Below the pieces are notes generated by a model that was not told the origin of the DNA, did no database searches, and saw nothing but the letters and a program-made list of their open reading frames with translations. From the NCBI RefSeq assembly GCF_030463535.1, contig NC_132880.1, positions 32,294,342 through 32,358,341 on the forward strand: a DNA stretch of 64,000 nucleotides, read 5' to 3'. Position numbers and translations under genes: made by a program. This DNA comes from Salminus brasiliensis. Its lineage: Eukaryota > Chordata > Actinopteri > Characiformes > Bryconidae. Positions within the stretch are counted from its first letter, which is position 1. Each line of letters starts with the position of its first letter. Shown here one piece after another: positions 21,885 to 33,400 of this stretch.

Positions 21885-24057
21885 CTGCTATGGGAAGAAC
21901 AACATATTAAGAGTCACACCAGTTAAGGGTGCAGATGACACATGTTCCTGTAATATCAAATACTCGTATCTTATACATACACCCCCTTTCCTCATTTAAA
22001 AACGACAAACGAAAGTGATCTGGATCTTGCCACATTCATTTGCAGCATTTAAACGAATGAACAGCCATACAGAACAAATACAGATTCTGTAACTGCAGGA
22101 GGAGATTTTTTTTTTAATTTATCAATCAATTCTGGGCAGCTATTTTTACTATTGTCATTACAATGGTGGGATATTTAGTAGGCACATAATAACGCAAATT
22201 AAGCAAGCAGTTCCTAACATTAACATGTTAATCTAAGTCAAATTTACAGGCACCGCTTATTTTTGCCATACTAGAAAATGTATTGTATAAAGCATAAATT
22301 GTGTTAAATTGAATCAGGCGATGTAAGTAGGTGTAAACTTTGATTGGTTCCACTGCTCAAAAATGAACAAACAAACCAAATATGTCCTCCAGTAAAAGGA
22401 GCCCCTGAATCTTTCTCTGATTGGACTGTGATTAGTTAAATTTCACCTTTTTTAATTTCTGCATAATTTTATGGTTAAGATGTAAACAAAGGCACTTGTG
22501 AGTTTTTGTGTAGAATTAGAGACACCTTTTTTTTTTTTTTTTTTTTTTACAGTGGTAGAGAAAACAACCAGACGGTTAAAGTTTTAGTTTAATAAGTACA
22601 TAAGTACATAAGTATCTCCCTCATATCAAGTTATTAAGAATACAGTCCTCAGATTTGGGATCACCGCTGTCTACATCCTTTACTACGGAGCCCCGTAATC
22701 AGTAGAGGAAGAGGTGGAAAAATAAATCGTTCCCTAGATTTAATAAACGATTCCCTCAATCTAATAAATCGTTTCCTAGATTTAATACACTATTCCCTCA
22801 ATCTAATAAATCGTTCCCTAGATTTAATAAACGATTCCCTCAATCGAATAAAACGTTCCCTAGATTTAATACACTATTCCCTCAGTCTAATAAATAGTTT
22901 CCTAAATTTAATACACGATTCCCTGTCTAATAAATCGTTCCCTAGATTTAATACACTATTCCCTCAATCTCATAAATCGTTCCCTAGATTTAATACACTA
23001 TTTCCTCAATCTAATAAATCGTTCCCTAGATTTAATACACTATTCCCTCAATCTCATAAATCGTTCCCTAGATTTAATACACTATTCCCTCAATCTCATA
23101 AATCGTTCCCTAGATTTAATACACTATTCCCTCAATCTAATAAATCGTTCCCTAGATTTAATACACTATTCCCTCAATCTCATAAATCGTTCCCTAGATT
23201 TAATACACTATTCCCTCAGTCTAATAAATCGTTCCCTAGATTTAATACACTATTCCCTCAATCTCATAAATCGTTCCCTAGATTTAATACACTATTCCCT
23301 CCGTCTAATAAATTGTTCCCTAGATTTAATACACTATTCCCTCAATCGAATAAATCGTTCCCTAGATTTAATACACTATTCCCTCCGTCTAATAAATCGT
23401 TCCCTAGATTTAATACACTATTCCCTCAATCGAATAAATCGTTCCCTAGATTTAATACACTATTCCCTCCGTCTAATAAATCGTTCCCTAGATTTAATAC
23501 ACTATTCCCTCAATCGAATAAATCGTTCCCTAGATTTAATACACTATTCCCTCCGTCTAATAAATCGTTCCCTAGATTTAATACACTATTCCCTCAATCG
23601 AATAAATCGTTCCCTAGATTTAATACACTATTCCCTCAATCTAATAAATCGTTCCCTAGATTTAATACACTATTCCCTCGGTCTAATAAATCGTTCCCTC
23701 AGTTTAACAGTCTGATCTCCTTCAGTTCAGTACATCGCTCCGTCAGTTTAACTAAACCATTTAGCTATTAAACTGAGGGCGATCGGATTATTAAATCGTG
23801 GGAACCTTTTAGGTCTCTAAATAAATACTTTTCTACCTTACTGCTTAAGAAGCCCCGTCCTTCTCCGCAGCTCAGCGCTGGGGTATTTTGACTGTAAGGG
23901 TGGGCTACAGCCTGAGGCACCATGCTGCCGTCTATGAGCGCGCGCGACAGGGCCATTTACACGCCTTTCCCCAAAACAGCGCGCTGCCGCGGAGAGCTAA
24001 TGTCCGCCCCGGGTCAGTTCTGAACACAGGGCTGAATTTCCATTTCTCTTTACGTAC
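21885..24057 (-). other. srfbp1: SRFBP1 intron 1 (5' UTR intron)
   Basis: The coding-exon acceptor on the minus strand is TTCTTCCCATAG|CAGTC, with the exon starting at 21887. The matching donor is TTTAAAG|GTACGTAA at 24058/24057. Both are strong U2 sites, but the joining is inferred from sequence only. The intron holds a T-run at 22530-22549 and the large minisatellite at 22.72-23.70 kb. Confidence 0.6.
22721..23700. repeat. 42-bp minisatellite, about 23 units, with 84-bp higher-order pattern
   Basis: The unit runs AATAAATCGTTCCCTAGATTT then AATACACTATTCCCTCAATCT (two related 21-bp halves, each holding TTCCCT). From about 23280 onward the second half alternates strictly between a CAATCG and a CCGTCT version, giving an 84-bp period repeated about four times. 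Earlier units vary between CAATCT, CAATCTC and CAGTCT, and one unit near 22920 is shortened. More degenerate relatives continue to about 23800. Because 42 is a multiple of 3, a long stop-free frame appears (23313-23771), but it is not a gene. Confidence 0.95.
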
Positions 24058-24135
24058 CTTTAAACCAGAAACTCCACACTTATGCGTGGACACCTCTCTC
24101 ACAGGGCGCCGCCATCTTGCTCTTAACAAACGTAA
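24058..24135 (-). other. srfbp1: SRFBP1 5' UTR exon with YY1-like site and short uORF
   Basis: The minus strand reads CAAGATGGCGGCGCC (a YY1-type core promoter motif) and then a strong donor AAAG|GTACGT at 24058. The ATG inside the motif (24113-24115) opens an 11-codon upstream frame that ends at TAA before the donor. Position near the start of transcription is typical for such YY1 sites. The 5' limit is a guess. Confidence 0.55.
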
Positions 24136-24372
24136 AACACACACACACGACGCACTGACGTCATCGCGTCCTCAAACGTGCGGCCAGCGAGGGGGAGTGT
24201 TTTTATTTTGTATTTCTTTGTTTCTACTTGAGCTGAAATAATGTCCTCTCCGCGTTTCAGGAGTGGTGCGCGTCGGCGTTGAGGCGCTCCTGCAAGTGTC
24301 GGGTTCCTCCTCTTCGTCCTAGCGCGTTTGAAACAGCCCGTTTCAGTCAGCCGGAGAGTTTCTGGAGGGAGA
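24113..24372. promoter_or_regulatory. Bidirectional CpG-rich promoter between srfbp1 and maco1
   Basis: About 260 bp separate the SRFBP1 first-exon YY1-like motif (minus strand) from the maco1 start codon (plus strand). The region is CpG-rich and has a perfect palindromic CRE, TGACGTCA, at 24156-24163. The head-to-head arrangement suggests shared regulation, with ATF/CREB as a possible input. Confidence 0.7.
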
Positions 24373-24459
24373 ATGAAGCGGCGCAATGCGGACTGCAGTA
24401 ACGTTAAGCTCCGTCGCCCGTTAAAACGGAACCGAATCACCGAGGGGATCCAGAGCAGG

Positions 24460-24494
<35 letters not shown>

Positions 24495-27400
24495 CAGTCT
24501 GTCTGGCTAGTTAGCTAGCTACCGAAGAACCGGGGCTTCCACCTCAGGAGGGGGTGGATTTTACCGGGTCGGAGCCACGCCAGCCTTCCGTATGCCTTCA
24601 CAACGACTAGCTACCTGATGCCAGCTGTCATACACAGATGAGGGCAGGCTTGGGCAGCAGCTCCCCTCCGGCCTGTCACAGCTGTAGCGTTAGCGGTTAG
24701 CGGTTAGCGGTTAACGTTAGCTAGCTAGCTAGCCAGCCAGCCCCCCAGACAGCGCTGTGAAACCCCTCACGGCTGGTTCACGTATAGACAGCTAGGGGCT
24801 CTCTCAGGGTTGGATCGCTAGCTGGTGCTAGTTAGCCGACTCGCAGCTAACGCGACGGTTAGCTAGTAGCATTAGCTACTGAGTTTAAAGAGCGGGCTGG
24901 AGAGGAGCGGGCTGGTCGTACACGGCTGTGGCTAAGCTAACGCTAGTGTTACTGCAGCCTGTTGTGAGGCGCTAGCTAGCTGACTGACTGACTGACTGAC
25001 TGATGGTAAAAACTTACGGTCTAATTACGGTTACTTCTTCAACACATGCAACACACTAAAGCTTCAGTTTCTTTCATTTTTTAATTTGTAAACAAATTGA
25101 GGTCCAGGAAACACATCTGCTACATTGAGCAGGTAGGCTAGCTAGCTAGCGTTCTACACTGTATGTCCAAATGTTTGTGGACACCCCTTATAATGAATGC
25201 GTCCAGCTACTTTCAGGTGCACCTATTGCTGACACAGATGCAATGCAAATGCATGCATGCATGCATACACACACACACAGCTTGTCTAGTCCCTGTAGAG
25301 AGGTGTAGAGATGGACCGTCTGGAGCTGATGATCATGCACCTGTTGGCACCATGCCTAATGCCAGCCTGTGGCTCAGTCTCCAGCTCCTCACAGACACTG
25401 AGGAAACTGTTTCTCACTCCTAAGCTTTTCTTTGTGAAAGCCCATCATGCTTGCCGAACAGTAGTCTGCTCATTTCTGGCAACTTCCAGGTTGTTGTTTT
25501 TTTTTTTTTTTTTTTTTTATCTGCTACCAGTAGAAGAGTTTGGTTAGGGGGCAATGGCCGGTTGGGGTAATTCAGTGTAGACCTGCTCTTAATCCCAGTT
25601 TTAATCTCAGTCTGATCAGACAGGCTGTACATTAAATCAAATCATATCCTAAAAGTGTCCGTTTTATGTTGGCGTACAACAGAAAGGAAGAAGTGGAACC
25701 TCTCTGCTTATCCAGCAGATGTGGTCATTTCTGTAGTGTCCTTGCTCACACATTTGCACCATTGGCAGAGTCTCTTGGCACCACTGCCCAGCTTTGTCTG
25801 TCTCCAACATTTAAGTGTCAGTTCCATCGGAAAAGAGCAAGCAAGCTGTTTTCTCCCTGACACATTCAGGCATGACGAGAGACCTGTCCTGCAAATCCTG
25901 TCAGTTATTGAGTTATTCCAAGTTTCCTTGCCCTCTCATCACAATATGACGTATTACCTGGCACAGCTGGGTTCAGACAATATGCAAATTCTGGTCTAGT
26001 AAAAAACATGAGTTATGGTTGTGTGGTGGAGTTGTATGTGCAGCCAAGAAATGTAAATGTGAATTTATCCATCTCCCTAATAATATGTCTAATTCTAAGC
26101 TTTCTGTCTCTCCTTTGTTTTGAAGCACCTTCCTCTACCTGAAGTTCCTCCTGGTGTGGGCTCTGGTGCTGCTGGCAGACTTTGTGCTGGAGTTCCGGTT
26201 TGAGTACTTATGGCCCTTCTGGCTCTTTATCCGGAGTGTGTATGACTCCTTTAGATACCAGGGACTGGTGAGTGTCACCCCTTAATCAAAAATCAAAATC
26301 CCATTTATCCTAAAGAGCAATTTAAGTTTTTGGAGCGAACCATAGAAACACACAGTATGAGTCAACATTAAATAACCTATGAGTCTGTCTAAGGAACTGT
26401 TCGTCAAGAAGGCATGTGTTTCAGTGTCCCAGTAGCTTATATACCGTGGGTCACTGATCCTAGCCTCAGAAGGCCTGTGTGGATGCAGTTTTTCATTCAA
26501 ATCAAACAGGAGCACACCTCTTATATCTAATCAACTATGTGAAGCCTGACAGCAACTAATTAAACCAGTGGAATCAGATGAATTCCAGCTTGACTGCAGT
26601 GACAGCCTGCAGCTACACCAGCCCTTTTTCAAGTCAAGTCAAGTCATCTTGTTTCTAGAGCATGTTTAAGTGACTGCAGGAGCCAGCCAAAGTGCTGTAG
26701 TATGTAAAGTACACAGGGAAGGTGTACAAACGGGCAAAACAAAGGTAGTAAAGGAAAGTTAGGTGACCCCTTTCCACACTGTCCTTGTTAACCCACAATA
26801 AACTCATCGTCGTTGTGTTTATTGGTTCAGTAAGGATAAGACCTTTATCCTGGGGAAATTTGTAAGGGCCCATACATTTTCTGTAAGTGTGCTTTGTCTC
26901 CTCTGAGGTACACTTATGCTCAGAAGAACAGTTTTTGTTTCTGTACCAACAATAGTCAAGATCATTTTTTTAACCTTTGTTTAAGGGCTGTAGCTAAGAA
27001 CTATTTGCTACATAACTTTGCATGACTTTGATTGCTGTTTCTGCTGTCAATCACATGACATCAATAGGACGTACAAACATCCTCAAACCTACCTATCGTA
27101 AGCAAAATTCTTTTCCCACACTCTTATCAACATTATCAGACCACATATGCACACACTTAAGTACACACACATGTTCAGGGAATAGAGATCCCTCAATGTA
27201 AAAATACTATACCTTCCCCACATGTGCAATTAAGAGTCATTTACAATTACCTGTAAATAACCTGTAAATAATATTGCTTTTGTACTTCTATTATTTGTTT
27301 TGTGTATATAGTGTAATTTATCTATGTTTCTGTAACTGAGTGTCTTGCTATGCCTTTCTGCTGTGACACTGAGAATTTTCCCACTGTGGGACTAATAAAT

Positions 27401-30400
27401 GATTATCTTCTCTTATCTTATCGGAAATTACAATTACTTGTCATTTACATGAATGTAACATACAACTTTTTACATTTAAGAATTTTTTTTCTGTATTATG
27501 GTCCCTTTAAATGTTTATAAGTATATCCACAGTACAGTGTATGTTTGGCTTTCATTTAAAGCTGATGCTGAAATTGCAGTTAGGAAAAAGAGCTGAACTG
27601 GTTGCTGGTTTAATAAAAACGTACTTTTAATTGCGCACTAAATTTCAGCACATTTTTTTATCACAAGTGTGATAATCTAAAGTAGTTCTTCACACAGGCT
27701 GTGGTAAAGGTTTTGACTCAGCCATTCTTTAAACGTATATAAGCGAGAGATTTGTAATTGGCAGTATGGGGGCAAAAGCAGGATGCAGGGATAATTACAT
27801 TCCCAGTGGGGATTCTATATCTGCTTCCTCAGGTCTCAGAGATGACGCAGCGGCGCTTGTTTACCAATGAGAAGTCGGTTTAACGCTCTGTTTAATTCTA
27901 GTAAAGTGTCGTGAATACATATCAGTTTACATTTCTCGCTTTCTTTTATCTTTCCTCTCTGTAGGCGTTCTCGGTGTTCTTCGTTTGCGTTGCATTCACG
28001 TCAGACATCATATGCCTCCTCTTCATCCCTATGCAATGGCTGTTTTTCGCTGCCAGCACTTACGTTTGGGTACAATATGTGTGGCACACAGGTATTTTAA
28101 CCTTCTATGTATGTACGTTATGATCTCTAAATCCTTTTTTTTCCATAGTCTATTTAAACATATATTTGTCTGAAATGCAAATTACTTTGTGGAAATGCTT
28201 TTATTTAAGACCAAAATAAGATTACTAAAACTTTGTATTACAAATGTACATGGTTAAGCTATAATTAAAATTTGTGTCTTCAGTAGATGACTCTACTCAG
28301 TAGAAGAGTAGATGGATATTTTGGGCACTGTTGTGATTAATGTATCACTTTCCTGCTCGTTAGGATTGCTCAGAAGGGGGTGTAATGAAGCGCTTATTCA
28401 GAGTGAGAGTTTTCAGTAAGATTCACCCTGCCTTGGACTACAGCAGTGATCGCCACTGCTGATGTTTTATCTTTAAGCAAGTCTGTACAAGAGAGTGCTG
28501 GCAGGAAGCCCAAGGGATTGTTGTGTTGGCAGCTTGAAAGTGTTTTGTTTGTAGCTCTTGGGTCACTGACGAAAGGTTAATGAATTTGGAGTGGATGGAT
28601 TTTAATTAAAGATTCACCTCAAATGGGAAACACTGGAATGTTTCTGTTGCTTGAAATAACTCCCTGACATTAGGTCGGAGGAAGCCCGCTAAGACACATT
28701 AATGGACTAGTGATAACGACGTGATGAAGACTTTAGAGTGAAAATAAACATTGTGGGAACTTCTTTAATGTCTAGATTTCTGTAAGTGTTGTCCCAGTTT
28801 TCCCAGCAGTGTAAATGTTAATGGTTGTTATTAATGTTAATGTGAGTGCGCTGTCTGATGGGAAATGGAAATCTCTCTACCACACGGGGAATGAATTTGG
28901 CTAATGGCCTCTGTGTTCGTGCCTTTTCAGAGCGAGGGGTGTGTCTGCCTACGGTCTCTCTGTGGATACTCTTTGTTTATATCGAAGCAGCCATCCGATT
29001 CAAAGACCTGAAAAATTTTCACGTTGGCCTGTGCCGTCCGTTTGCTGCTCACTGGTAAGGTGGAATAATATAAAAGGGCTGGGTCGTAATTGCACAACAC
29101 GGGTGTAAATCTTAAACCTTTCAGTGCATCATAAAAAACATCTTTCACCACAGTATGGTTTGATTATTTGGGGAGAGAATTTTCAGGGGGTTGAAAAACA
29201 CTAAATGCACAAATGTGACTCAAAATTGCACAAATTGTTCACACAGTAAAAAAATATATTGGGTGCATACAATAATCTTAATAATATTAAGATTGAACAA
29301 TAAAACATTCCAAAACCTATGAGATTGATGCACCATTGCAGATTTACACATCTGTTCTATACAACAGTTTGTGTTTAGATGTCTCATGTCTCATTTGTTT
29401 TTGTTCTTATAAAGCATTGGCTACCCTGTGGTGACGCTGGGCTTCGGTTTTAAAAGCTACGTGAGCTACAAGATGCGCTTGCGAAAGCAGAAGGAGGTGC
29501 AGAAGGAGAACGAGTTCTACATGCAGCTCCTGCAGCAGGCCCTGCCACCAGATCAGCAAATGCTACAGAGGCAGGAGCGAGAGGCAGAGGAAGGTAAACA
29601 ACGAACAAATCCCAGTTCTCAATCTGGAACAGCAGGTGAAACGCCAAACACCAAAATAGCTGCACATTAACTGCAGCTGAAATGTGCTCCCAGTCTGTAG
29701 ACGAGTGGTCTACAATGCACTGGAACACTCAAGAAACTGGTGCCATCCTGACCTGATGATACAAAATTGATGATACTGTTAAGGCAAGGGGAAGAATAAC
29801 CAAGTATTACAGTTATTTGCATGTTTCTCTGGCAGGATAAGTAAAGTACTTTTATTGTATTTTGTTCAAAGAAAGAAATTGTTGTTGAGAAAGGGGTTGT
29901 TCTTGTGCTGAACTTATTGAGGTCATGTGGGTAAAAATTGTCCACAAAGTGGCGCTGTTAGTACTCAAATAGCTTTTTGTGCTTTGCGTCAATGACGTTA
30001 TGTTTCCTTGTTCAATTATCTTATACTTCAGGGCTCCCAAGTAGTTGCAGCCATCTAAGAGTTGGCCTCATCATTATCAGACTGCATATTTGATTCCCAG
30101 GGACAACATAGCTGTCCTTGTTTGGGAGTCCAAGAGAGCATATTTGGCCTTGCTCTCTGTGGGTGGATGGGCAGCGTTCCTCCCTATCAGTTAGCACGGT
30201 GCTCACATAACAGAGCGTCGAAAAGTGGACGCTGGCTTCATGTGGCTCAGCACATGATAGCCTTCATCCTCTAACTACCAGCATTGTGTGATGGAAAGAG
30301 TCCTAAATAGTGGGTGGGATTTGCAAATTACTGCTTTGAGAAGAACATGAGTAATCCACTACTTCCATTGCCAGCCAGGGTGTTTGCTATTGCCAAATTC

Positions 30401-33400
30401 ACCTGTGTGTTCTTTCTTCTTGATTGTGTACCAGAAGGGGCTGTGTTTAAAAAAAAAAAACAAAAAAAAAAAACAATGTCTTGACATGAATAGAAGCAAA
30501 CACCTTTTAAATTAAAGCTGACATCCTGCACTTTAAACTCGTAGACGTTGTTTGTGTTCATAGGTATTGGCCATACGTTATCAACAACAGTAGTTTAATG
30601 GTTGCACTGTAAAGCAACAACAATCACTACAGCATTCATAAGACAGTTAATGCTTTGTGTATTTAGTAAAGCTGGTCTGGATGTCCATCCTTGGTGAACT
30701 TTAGTCCAGCTGCCGAAACAGCCATTGCTGCAGGGATATAGGAAGGACAACCAGCAAGCAAGGTTCAGAGCTGATGTCCTGCTTTTTTCTCTCTCCTATT
30801 CAGGCTGCATTTGTGTTTACTTCTCCTCTTGGCAGTGTCTGTGATATGGTTGCCAAGATGTGCAGAAGAGATGATGACTCAATGGATACACAGATTAAAA
30901 GAGGAAAAAAAAGTGTGTGTGTGTGTTGGATGGCATTAATTAACATTGCTCCTCAGTAATTGGTGGTGGAATACAAAACAACAAACAATGGGACATCATG
31001 TTCTTATTCTCCAGACTGATATCTCCCTCTTTCTTTCCATAGCTGTCTCTAAAGGCATGCTGGAGGCAGATGCAACGCTGCTGGCACAGAACGGCACTCC
31101 TGCCTCCAAGAAGCTGCCGATTTCTTTCCCGGAGCTGGAGCACCGGGAACGGGGCAAAGAGGGTGGGAGAGACAGGGAGTCCAAGAAACAGCAGCAGCAC
31201 AGTATTGGAATAAACAACAACATCCTACAGACTGTGGACTCTAAGCTGCAGGACATTGAGTATATGGAGAACTACCTGAGCAGCAAGAGACTGAACAATG
31301 AGCTGGGAGGCGGTGTCGAGAACCAGCTCCACAAAGAGGATTTGGGCAGCGCAGGTGGAGGTTCCTTCACCAAACATTACAAAAATTCCTCCCCCCGCAA
31401 CCACAACTCCACCAATGGCAGCGTGCCCTCTTCATCCACATCCAACAGAAGTGAGAAGAAGCAGAAGGGTGTAGGGAAGAATGCCAGCACCCATCGAGAT
31501 GTGATGGAGAACTACATACCCAACAACCAGCTCAGTAAGCCGGATGCTTTAGTGCGGTAAGAGGCTTCGACTTCAGCTCATGCTAGAAATGTCTGTTTCA
31601 GGTCATTTTGGTGGTTAATGGAACATTGTTGTGCTTGGTATTTGTACAGTCTGGAGCAGGACATAAAGAAACTGAAGGCGGACCTGCAGGCAAGTCGCCA
31701 GGTGGAGCAAGACCTGCGCAGTCAGATCGGCTCTTTGAGCAGCGTGGAGAGGAGCATGCGCACAGAGCTTGGCCAGCTCCGCCAGGAGAATGAGCTGCTG
31801 CAGAACAAGTGAGAGCTCACCATGCAATGCAGTTCTATGCTATAGCTTATTTGCTGCCGGAACAAGAGAACAATGTGGATTAGAGACACCTTTAACTTCG
31901 ATGGCCAAAAAAAAAACAAAAGAAACACACACTTTTATTGAGTTAAGTAATATACAATATACTTTTATGATACATTTTATTTTGTGGTTTGTGACACTGT
32001 GTGACACATCGAATATCATATATAAAAATGGACATGGTTTGCATAGTTAAAATGGACAGTAGCATAGGCAGTAGCAACGGTCTTATACAGACTCAATTCA
32101 GGCTTCATATATAGCTGTCTATTGTCTATTTTTAAAAAAATGGGTTGGTTTCTGTTACTAAAAATGGGTGAGTGAGAAGATGAACTAATCTCTAAAAAGC
32201 ACAGAAGGAAAGATAAAGGTAAAGATTCTTAGAATTGGCAGCATTACTGTATTATCTTTGGTTTTTGTGTTTTGGAATGGAGAAGGGTAAAGGAGCACCA
32301 TGCAAAAACTCTCAGATAACTTTTACCAAGGTCTCAGACCTTTACTAGCTTGTTAAGCTTTGGCGTGTTCATGGTCATCACTGGTAAAGACCACGTGATG
32401 CAAAGTGCAAAGCTTTATAAATATAGTAGACTCCTCAAAGCTTGTCTGAACAATAAGCAGCCATGGGGTCCTCTAAGCAGAACCCTAGTAAACTGAAGAT
32501 TACAGTAATTGATACCCACAAAGCTGGAGAAGGTAATAAAAAGATAGCAAAGTGTTTTCAGGTAGCCATTTTCACAGTTTGTAATGTAATCAAGAAATTA
32601 TGAACATTAGATGTTAAGTTGAGTTTTAAAGAAGAGAACTGCTCACAAAATTTCTAGAAAGACAAATCAAAACTCCCATCTGAACAGAAAAAAAGCCTTC
32701 AGGAAGTCGAGGCAGACACTGGAGTAGGGGTGCACTGTTCTACTGTGCAACAACATCTGAATAAATATGACTTTCATTGAAGTCATGTAAAGAAAACCTT
32801 GCCTGTGTTCTCAAACATTTTAAAGAAACTCATCTTAATGAAAATAACAGCTTTCCAACTGTTAAGCACAGGGTGGATTGATCATGATTTGGACTTGTTT
32901 TGCAGCCAGTGGCACAGGGAATATCTCACTGGTAGAGAGAGGAATGAATTCAGGGTTTGCCATGGTTCTTACCGTCCTCCCACCTAAACATTGTTGAAAA
33001 TCTGTTGCTAGACCTCAGAAGAGCAGCACTTGCAAGACTGTTCAATCTCGCAGAACTGAAAGCCTTTTGCAATAGGGCTGCAACGAACACTATTTTGCTA
33101 TTCGAATAAAAACAAATAATCAATTATTCACATTATAAATTGCTCAGCATTATGCATTTGTGACTTTTTTTTTGACACAGTCTGTGATTCAGTGGTTTAG
33201 TGGCGCAATTGTCTCTCTTAAGCCCTTTTTTTTTGTTAATAGTGGAGTCAGTTGTTCTGAGGTTTACTTACTTGAAGATCCCTCTTTACACTCATTTTAG
33301 AAAAAAGTTTTACATTTAGTTGTTCTTCACTTACAACAACATAAGCATGTATAAACTTTCTGTGTGAGGTAATGACCCTGCGTACCACATGGCATCTAGT

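Noticed and set aside
22721-23700. CRISPR-like array
   Set aside because: Units are head-to-tail without unique spacers and the genome is eukaryotic; it is a minisatellite.
23313-23771. 152-codon open frame with a perfect 14-residue repeat (FPRFNTLFPQSNKS type)
   Set aside because: It is a by-product of a 42-bp minisatellite whose unit length is a multiple of three; it lies in an intron and has no splice or start context.
29667-30040. Minus-strand open frames over maco1 intron 5
   Set aside because: Short, no domain, and antisense to a well-supported gene.
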